From Juglans regia (Eukaryota > Streptophyta > Magnoliopsida > Fagales > Juglandaceae): a stretch of 64,000 nt of DNA. Below are positions 56,580 through 64,000 of this stretch, piece after piece. A program made the translations under genes and the position numbers. How positions within the stretch are numbered: position 1 is the first letter of the stretch; each line of letters starts with the position of its first letter. Below the pieces are notes generated by a model. The model ran no database searches, was not told the origin of the DNA, and saw only the letters and a program-made list of their open reading frames with translations. Location: assembly GCF_001411555.2 (NCBI RefSeq), contig NW_023361643.1, forward strand, positions 1 to 64,000, in the 5' to 3' direction.

Positions 56580-58265
56580 ATGTCGCCAAAACGACAACGA
56601 AGAAATGTGCCTCTGCCAAATCCAAGTCTTGATTCCATTGAGAACTCCCCACTCAAGGAATCCGCTCCTGAAGATCAAGTTAACACGCAAGAGAACAATA
56701 GTCATCAGTCGACACCTACCAGTAAGGAAATATTGTCGTTGATAATTAATTATATAGTTAATACTTTTGTCTCAATAACTATATAACTATAACTATACTA
56801 TTATCATATAGTTGATGCATCTGCACGTCACGGTCGTGGCTATACACGTGATATCTCTCTTGAGAAAAATAGAATGCACGAAAACTCAAAATCACCATTC
56901 CTGATAATTCTACTGGAGGAGTGGATGATAGTGCAACAGTGCTTTTCTCCTATATTGACACAATAGTTCAAGCTTATACTCCATTTTATTTGCACTCATG
57001 GCGAGATGTTTAGAATAAGATTAAGGAGCACATTCGAAGTCGTGTGCTAGTGAGTTTACTTTGAGAGTACATTTTTTTTTTACCTAGATTAGTATATTAT
57101 ATTTTTGACCTGATTCACTTGTTAGGATGAATTCGACCTCAACTTTGGCCATAGTGAGGATTTGAGAACTGTGAATGAGTTGATGGCTACACTATTCTGA
57201 CATCACAAGGGACGATGTCATGACCACTTCAAGAAGTTTGAGACGTTGGAAGAGGCTACACAGTCCTCTTTCCATTAGATGAAGTTAGATGATTGGAGAA
57301 AGTGTTGTGATCTTTTCGCATCTCCAGATTATTAGATATTTTACATTTATATTTTTTAATTATTTACATTCATATTTGTTCTATATATTATATGTATACA
57401 TATTACAATTAACATTCTTAATATATTTTGTAGCATTTAAGTTCTACAAATGCACAAAATAGATCCGCTCTGACTGTCCACCATCGTGCCGGTTCAAGGT
57501 CATTCCACCATCTTGCTTAAAAAATGGTAATTAAAAAATTATAGAATTCATTTATTTTTCTGATATTCTTTTATTTAAGTACTAACATGATCTTTTTAAA
57601 ATTGCTAATGTCATTTTGTTAGAAACGTGATGATCCTGAAAAAATTTTCCTCATTCCTGTCTATGCTGCTGCTGCTCACACTAATAAGCGTTGTGAGTGG
57701 ATGGATTCTCTAGCTGCAGATAATTATGTAAGCAGTGTTAATTTTGTTAAATAAATTATGCAATATATGAATAATTTATTTTTTTATTTCTATTTCTTTT
57801 AATACGTTATTTATTAATGATCATTACCTTTCAAATTGAAGGAAAAAATGATGGAGATGCAGTCGGCTTCTAGGGAATTCTCTCCTATTAACATAGACAT
57901 ATTCACGCAAGTGCTCGGGCCGCAATCTAGTATAACAAGAGGTTTGGGACAATCTATCAATTATAGATGTTCATTATCCTTAACCTCATTGACTTTAAAA
58001 ATTAATAATCTTACCAAAGATTTAGAAGCTGCATGGCGTGAGAATGAGTATATGAGGTTGAGATAGCAAGAGTTAGAATCTCTCTTAGAACGACAGTCTC
58101 ATTTAGAGACGCGTTTGCATGATCAATAAAGAGACCAGGAGGAAAGAATACGCAGTGAAGTCCAAGAGTAAGTGCAGCGGGAGATGATGGTGCAAATGGA
58201 GTATGTTATATCGTTGCAATAGAATCGCGGTGGGCAAGAAAAAGAAGAAATAAATTTTATCAAGG
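56580..58265 (+). pseudogene. CACTA 2 second gene (Transposase_24-like), decayed
   Basis: Starts MSPKRQRRNVPLPNPSL. Later exon pieces read DEFDLNFGHSEDLRTVNELM, a stretch with NRSALTVHHRAGSRSFHHLA (the N-R-x-x-x-x-x-H-x-A-G-S-R-S-F signature of the PTTA/En-Spm family), then KIFLIPVYAAAAHTNKRC and a coiled-coil tail LTKDLEAAWRENEYMRLR. Many stops. Short AT-rich introns separate the pieces. An acidic frame at 56291-56488 probably belongs to the end of the transposase. Confidence 0.75.
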
Positions 58266-58384
58266 TATATAACTAATTTTAATATCTTATTTTAAAATTT
58301 TATAAGACATTGTTAGTTATTAATTAATGGTATGTAATATAATACAATTGATATGTTTTTAAATTTTATGAAATTAGTATTTCT

Positions 58385-58762
58385 GATCTATACGTTCGAA
58401 TGTAAATTAAAAACGTTTGAACATTGGTTCACATTTGAACCAACGTTTGAACGTGAATACATAAAATTATATAGTAACATTCGAACGTAGGCCTCTACGT
58501 TTGAACGTTACTTTATGTGACAGCTCTCAACCGTCACAAAAAATGGAACGTTCAAACGTTAAACCAAATAGATTACATCCAACTATCACTAAAAATATTT
58601 TTAGTGACGATTCAGCAGTAAACCGTCATCAATTGTTTTCTATGACGCACATTAAGTAACGGTCATGGTGACGGCTTCAAACCGTCACCAAATATCTTTA
58701 GTGACGTTTTGGTAATTTTTTGTGACGGTTTTTTGTCACAAAAGGCAAATTGTGTTGTAATG
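58385..58762 (+). repeat. CACTA 2 right subterminal region and terminus
   Basis: Two motif sets stand side by side. 58392-58560 has about seven copies of ACGTT(T/C)GAA(C) in both orientations, some as the palindromic form ACGTTTGAACGT. 58515-58740 has repeated TGACGG/CCGTCA with GTCACAAAA. The terminal bases are TGTTGTAATG. Confidence 0.8.
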
Positions 58763-58824
58763 AACAGATTTGGTGGGCCTTCTTGATTCGTGACTATTTT
58801 CGCATGCCTTGGATATATGGAGGC

Positions 58825-59215
58825 TTCTGCCATTTGCGGCATTCTCTTAATGTTGTTGCTAGAGGCTGAGATTATTTCATTTTTTCATATTCCTACAATC
58901 TTCTTGAAAATCCTTTTTGCATTTAATTTCATAATCAACCAATATAATTATGCCTCTTTATTAAAAATGAACTTCAATATTACAAAACTTGCCTTAATTT
59001 AATATTGAGTTGTAAGTTATGCCTACTTAAGCCCTACAGAAAAATAAACATCATAATGCAGTTCAGTGATAAAGGGTAAAATATCTTATCTTATCAAAAT
59101 AAGAAATTTATGTAAATCAAAATTTTGTAGACCTTTCATTGGGTGTGAAGTGATATCAAAACATATATAGAAGATAGAGATCTAGAATTTGTTGTATTCC
59201 TTTATAGCCAAGATC
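58825..59215 (+). repeat. Duplicated module h, copy 2
   Basis: Matches 6545-7020 closely, from TTTGCGGCATTCTCTT to GATAGAGATCTAG. Confidence 0.8.
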
Positions 59216-59219
59216 AGAT

Positions 59220-59500
59220 CAGTACACACGCGTGGTCATGTCAATGTCCAACGTGGCAATTCGGTGTAAACGTTTGCCTTTAAATCAATGTAGATGATGT
59301 CATTGCGATGACTCACTATTGGTAGGAGGTCATTTTCAATATCTTTTAATTGTATAATTCTAATTAAGCTTGTTTATTTAAAGCTGGCCTCTTGGTGACA
59401 CATGCCAGTAGTACCCCTCATGGGCTAGGGGCTTGCCTTGTATAAAGATTAGTTGGTGTGTATTTGGTAATAAAATATGAATATTTATTTATACTCTCAA
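59220..59500 (+). repeat. Module f joined directly to module i: DUF247 gene missing
   Basis: 59220-59335 is the upstream module f (GTCAATGTCCAACGTGGC ... GTAGGAGGTCATTTTCAA). Straight after it, 59340-59500 is the sequence found 3' of the DUF247 pseudogene (TAATTCTAATTAAGCTTG ... GGTAATAAAATATGA). At 43145-46370 the same two pieces lie about 2.8 kb apart with the gene between them. The junction is at about 59338. Confidence 0.7.
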
Positions 59501-59519
59501 TTTTTTGAGAAATAAGACA

Positions 59520-59832
59520 TTAGAAGAGACTGTAAACAAATATATTATAATAAAAACTCTCCTTCCCAAACCTCAATGGACGTAAGTCCAATATTGAACT
59601 ACGTAAATCTGTATCTCATTTATTACCTATTCGCCATTTAAATATTGTACACCTCCATAGATGTACACAAAAACACCGCACAACCACACTGAATCCCTGC
59701 TGGGGGCGCCACACCACATTGATCGAGACCCAACTGCTACCTCAAGGCGCCCCAGGAATTGACCTTTCTTCCCTTTTGGGCTGCAACGTTTTTGGGCTTT
59801 AGCAGTGGCACCGTCTATGGGATCTGTATAGA
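59520..59832 (+). mobile_element. LTR and leader remnant, probably gypsy
   Basis: The part with GAACTACGTAAATCTGTATCTC and the GC-richer AATCCCTGCTGGGGGCGCC is LTR-like and has a relative at 23700-23960. At 59805-59820, TGGCACCGTCTATGGG is close to the TTGGCGCCGTCTGTGGG leader seen next to the LTR of many plant gypsy elements. The remainder is interrupted by the hAT at 59841. Confidence 0.5.
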
Positions 59833-59840
59833 TCTTACGT
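59833..59840. other. 8-bp target duplication, left copy (TCTTACGT)
   Basis: Seven of eight bases match TCTTATGT at 63976-63983. Confidence 0.85.
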
Positions 59841-62800
59841 CAGAGGCAGAACTAGGATTTGATGTTTGGGTGGGCGATTGACAAAGTGTGTGATGTGTGT
59901 GAGTATGAGTAATATATATTTTTTTCACGTGACTATATAAAAAATAATAATCATACGTCATAAAATTGCATACAAAAAATACATGTCTATAAATCATCTT
60001 ATAAGATAATTTTCCTTAGGGTTTCCATAGTTTGCTAGAGACAATTACAAAAAGAAAGGAAAATGAAATATCAACTTAGGATTTTTCCTTCAAATTAAGC
60101 TCGACAACGATCTTTCATGGAATAAAATTCATCCATTATCATCTCTGAAGTGAAATTCTTGGCAATTTCTTTCTCAATATAAACTACCAAATGATCTGCA
60201 AGAAACTGATCTTCCATTCGAGTACGTAATCTAGTTTTTTTGAGTTTCATGACAGAAAATGCTCGCTCAGTAGTAGCAGTAGAAACATGAAGAGTTAATA
60301 CTAGACGAATTAACCTATCAATCAAATAATAAATCTTTGACTTTTCTGAAATTGCTAGTCCTCTGCATAGCTTTGGTAATGTAAACATATCTTGAAAATC
60401 TAGATGCGTCAGCACATCAAGCTCATAATGCTGCAATTGAATTCTCAAAAGGAATTTTTCTTGCTCAGTAAAATCCTGTGGATAAAACTTCTCAACCAAT
60501 TTGCATATATCATCAATTTTAAATGATTTGTATGCACCTTTAGAGTTTAAAGCAGCACTAAGAATGAGAAGTTTCATTGTATTGTCGTTAAATCTATTAT
60601 TCAATTTTTGTAACTAGAAGTCTATTGTAGCAGTAAATATATCAATTATAAAATGATGCTCCATTGACTTGTCAACTTGATGACGAGATTTGCCTCTAGC
60701 TCTTGTATATTGGTCATTCATATAAGGAATATCAATTTGGTGTTTTTCACAAAATGATATAACATCAGTAAGCAAAGACTCCCACCCATCATCTCTCAGA
60801 TTTTGAATAAGTACTTTTGTGGTTGAAACTAGGCTCATGGCGTTCATAATATCTTGAGAATTTTGTAGCAAAGATTGGCAAAGTGCATTACTGATTCCTA
60901 TGATTTTTTTCATCATATGTAATATCATAATAAATTCAAAAGATGTTAGTACCATGTAAGCTGCTTCAGCATCACCACGTTGAGAATAATTTGATTCCAC
61001 ATTTGAGATAGTATTGATAACTGAGCAAGTTGTACTGAACATCCTCGTCAAGCTACAAATAGATTGAAAATGAGATCCCCATCTAGTATCTCCAGCTCGC
61101 TGTAGCGTACCAATTTAATTTTCCATTTTCCAGCCTCAATCTCATTGGAAGTAATCAAACTTTCAATTTCAGCAGCTTGAGCAGATTGTAATTCATCATA
61201 ACGTTTAGAAGAACCAACAACAATATTGATAATGGATGTTAAATGGACAAAGAACTGATGAACATGTTTGGCTTCTCTAGAGGCTGCAACTAAAGCTAAT
61301 TATAGTTTATGAGCCCAATAATGCACATAATATGCATAGAGACAATCTTTAATAAATAAAGCTTGTAATCCATTCCATTCACCACACATATTACTTCCTT
61401 CATCATATCCCTAACCTCGAATATTCTCAATTTGAAGGTTGTAACGAGAAAGAAGAGCACATATTTCATTTTTTAGAGTTAGTGTCATAGTATCTTTGAC
61501 ATGCACAATATGAAAAAATCGCTCTCTAATAAAACCATCTTTATCAACAAATCTCAAAATGATAGCCATTTATTCTCTTTTAGACTCATCCCGAGCTTCG
61601 TCAACAAGAATACAAAATTTGGCATCCTTGATTTATTCACGAATCACATTTCGCACTTTATTTGCAAATATATGCAAAATTTCCTTTTGAATTTTGGGTG
61701 ATGTATATTTGGTATTCTGTGGAGCATTTTCCATGACAACTCCATTAACCTAATCATTATAACTTGCCAAAAGTTTTATTAGTTCAATGAAGTTACCTTG
61801 ATTTTTTGAGTCAAAGCTTTCATCATGACCTCTAAAGACACAAGCTTGGAACGTAAGCTATCGAACACTTTCTATTGAAGTTTTGAGCCACAATCGATTA
61901 TTCTCCATATCTTGTGATACTTGTTTTTCAACTAACTTGACAATATGTCTTGACTGATTCATTAGATCCTTACAACATTTTACAACATTTTTTTGTGATG
62001 AATTTGGATCTATCCCCACATGTCCTATTAAAGGACAATTCATTCTATCATTTACCTTTTTCCAATTGTCAAAACCTTTAATGGTAAACGCATCTGATCC
62101 TAGACGGCTTGTTGATTTCTTAGCAAAAATGTAGCATGGAAGACAAAATATAGCATTCTTCGATGGTGAGTACTCCAACCAATTTGAATATCTTTGAAAC
62201 CAAGAAAATTGAAATTGACGACGTTGATTGCCTATTCCTGAAAATGGATATTCTAAAAGTTTAGGTTGATATGGACCAGCTTTAAGATAGGCACATCGGA
62301 TCTCATCTTGTAGGTTAGTTGGAAATTTCCAGATTTGTGGATGTAATCCTGGATCACGTTCCAAAGAGGTAGCATCCATCTCTTCAGGTTGGATTCTTGA
62401 AGTTTTAGAGGGACACTCGTCAGTGATAGAAGCATCACGTTCCGTTGTTACCGAACTCTCTAAATGTATATTACTCTCCGAATTGTCCACGTCTTTCTTT
62501 TTAAAAAAAGAATCGATTGTTCTTGGCTTGCTCATATTTTTCTATATTTTAAGAAAAATTTATTGATCAAGAATAAACCTGAGAAGTACCTAATAAGTAA
62601 TGATATAAAGTTAGATTTTTTTGTATAGTTTGTATTTATTAAAGTGAACAAAAAAAACTAGATGCAAATGTTCCATTAGGCTATTAGCAACAGAATAATC
62701 ATCAAGCTAGTAGAATTGGAAAATTCATAAAGTACCTTTTAGAAGTCTGTGGCAGCATGACCCTCTCTCAAAGATGTTAAGGTACCTTTTATGAGCATTT

Positions 62801-63975
62801 GATCCCTGAAATAAACTCATAGAAAAGATGCAGACAAATTAGATACCACTACTTAAATGTTTGAGTAACCTACAAAAAATAACAAACTTATTTTTTTTTT
62901 CAATTTTCAGCACTTCGTACTAATCAAAATAAAAATCCCAACTAATTTTTTTTCTTATTTAAAAAAGAGGTACATAGAACGCTCATGAGTTACTATTATT
63001 CACAAGAAGAATTATTGTTTTTATCAATTAAAAAAATGCACATCCCAACTTTTTTTCTTTTGTCTAACTTGCAAGAAAAGTCGATAACCTTCTAGAATCC
63101 AAACTTCTTTCTTTTACTTTATTAGTTCATCCGGGCAAGGGGTCTTTGGTCTTCCTTCTTCCATTTTACGGTCTTACCGTATGTCTTACTCTTAACCTCT
63201 TAATATAATAATACTCAAAATTCAAACTTGAAGGACAAACTAGGAAAGGCAAAGCCGCTGAGTTGCAGAACCCATTTTTCTTAAAAAAAAAAAAAAACCA
63301 AACAAAACTGGACAGCCTTAACTTACTTCGGTGAAGTCAAGAACTAGAAGAGTAGAAGCACTGCTGCTGAAAGGTGAAGCACTGAAGAGGCGAAGCTCAC
63401 AGTCATTGCAGATGCCAAAAAGTTGAGATTTGAGAAACTTTCCAAGTTCAACCTCACTGCAGATGCAGATGCGGAAAGGCAAAGTAGTGAAGCTCACTAA
63501 TATTCAATGGTCAAATAAAAAAAAAATGAAATTTGCACTTGTAGGTCCGTAGGAAATGAGCCTCGATGACTAAGAAAGTAAAAAGTTCCATATTTTTAAG
63601 ATATTATCATGCATGCACGGCCCAGCCTTGACTCTTGAGTTGCCCATTGGTATTTTCACCTCCCTCCTCTCTCCTCTCTCCTCTCTTTGTGATATGTTAT
63701 CTGCCTGTAAGAGTTCACTTCTCGAGATTTATGCTTTATTGGTAAGCATCAAAGATTTGTGTGTTAGGTAAAATGAAGTGAAAAGTTAGAGTGAAGTTAT
63801 GTGAGTATTGGGATTTGGGAGGACAATTTTAATAAAAATTTTGAAAATCTGAGTATTGGGGGGCGATTTTAATTATATAAAGAAATATTATATTTATTTA
63901 CATACTATATTAATGTGTTTTAGAAAACTTTTGGGGAGGGGTAGCCCCCCAACCTTTTAGCAAGTTCCGCCCCTG
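59841..63975 (-). mobile_element. hAT transposon, complete, 4135 bp
   Basis: The left end CAGAGGCAGAACTAG and the inverted right end CAGGGGCGGAACTTG form imperfect terminal repeats, and an 8-bp target duplication flanks them, as expected for hAT. The transposase reads leftward. From 62540 to 63975 there is leader and intron-like sequence without coding capacity, including a TCTCC-rich tract at 63660-63687. The element lies inside the gypsy-like remnant. Confidence 0.9.
60095..62533 (-). pseudogene. hAT transposase, TTF-type zinc finger/DUF4371 family, broken
   Basis: Starts MSKPRTIDSFFKKKDVDNSE at 62533, typical of the ZMYM1-like or TTF-type group. The TTF zinc finger region reads WFQRYSNWLEYSPSKNAIFC and LPCYIFAKK. 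Stop codons follow at 61858 and near 61750, 61410 and 61310; two of them replace likely Gln codons (IRG*GYDEGSNM, AHKL*LALVAASREA). The DUF4371 core and the later frames at 61051-60614 and 60604-60095 are readable. The C-terminal hAT dimerisation part reads LTLHVSTATTERAFSVMKL and KKTRLRTRMEDQFLADHLVV. The frame is otherwise well kept over 2.4 kb, so decay is mainly by point mutation. Confidence 0.9.
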
Positions 63976-63983
63976 TCTTATGT
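63976..63983. other. 8-bp target duplication, right copy (TCTTATGT)
   Basis: See the left copy at 59833-59840. Confidence 0.85.
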
Positions 63984-64000
63984 GTACTTCATACCCCCAC

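Larger units (their letters stand above)
52960..58762 (+). mobile_element. CACTA (En/Spm) transposon 2, degenerate, left end unclear
   Basis: Transposase and second gene are in the usual order. The right end is a clear CACTA terminus: TGACGG/CCGTCA array, then GTCACAAAAGGCAAATTG and TGTTGTAATG at 58753-58762, one base off the expected TTGTAGTG. The left terminus cannot be read, but it must lie between 52950 and 53290, because modules g and h, adjacent at 6190-7020, flank the element here. The coding part is much more decayed than in CACTA 1, and the subterminal motifs differ, so the two are separate families. Confidence 0.8.

Noticed and set aside
1..64000. CRISPR array, prokaryotic operon, phage or plasmid features
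   Set aside because: No regular spaced repeats, no bacterial-type gene packing; introns and plant transposons throughout.
1..64000. tRNA, rRNA or known microRNA genes
   Set aside because: I looked for B-box-like GGTTC words and familiar microRNA sequences by eye and found none convincing; a covariance-model scan would be needed to exclude them.

Overview
This is plant nuclear DNA. The support is direct: AT-rich sequence, coding regions split by GT-AG introns, plant-type transposable elements (hAT, CACTA/En-Spm, Ty1-copia, L1-type LINE, TRIM, MITEs) and plant gene families (GDSL esterase/lipase, DUF247, PPR, kinesin-light-chain-related, ARL8). An abundant MITE type with GTTTGGAT-like ends made me think of Fagales, possibly walnut or pecan relatives, but that is recall and not proof. 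I see no sign of a prokaryotic replicon, CRISPR array or operon. Only one gene looks intact: a five-exon GDSL esterase/lipase at 9152-11758 (+), predicted 380 aa.

Layout, left to right. 1-2993: right part of a decayed hAT element. 3000-5540: duplicated non-coding modules of a kind that also flank the DUF247 pseudogene, split by a complete 446-bp TRIM (3585-4030). 5568-8100: two MITEs, two further modules and poor AT-rich DNA. 9152-11758: the GDSL gene. 12030-12631 (-): broken kinesin-light-chain-related fragment. 12850-15900: module remnants and old direct repeats. 15926-19036: decayed, 3'-truncated copia element joined to a GRF zinc-finger fragment. 20640-21259: LINE 3' end. 22140-24240: more modules and an LTR fragment. 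24415-39760: sequence I interpret as one large CACTA element, with subterminal repeats, a long intron-like stretch, a TNP2 transposase broken by only three stop codons, and a second transposase-like gene. 40176-41986: three fragments of ordinary host genes (a coiled-coil exon, a PPR piece, two ARL8 exons). 42455-46432: DUF247 upstream modules, the DUF247 pseudogene and its 3' flank. 46433-52595: a minus-strand LINE RNase H fragment split by a copia element with exact 5-bp target duplication and nearly identical LTRs (46874-52213). About 52950-58762: a second CACTA element inside another duplicated module pair. 58825-59500: modules again, including a place where the DUF247 upstream flank is joined straight to its downstream flank with no gene between. 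59520-59832: LTR and leader remnant. 59841-63975: a complete but coding-dead hAT element with 8-bp target duplication.

Most of the window is therefore a nested-transposon landscape around one live metabolic gene and a dead DUF247 gene whose flanks were copied several times. The most informative structures are the duplicated DUF247 flanks (dating the insertions relative to each other), the gene-loss junction near 59338, and the cluster of host-gene exons downstream of the first CACTA. I did not find a convincing new biological system; those are the items most worth checking.

All identifications were made by eye from translations and motif knowledge, with no database search. Coordinates of repeat modules are good to roughly 10-30 bases; splice sites, LTR ends and target duplications quoted to the base were read directly.
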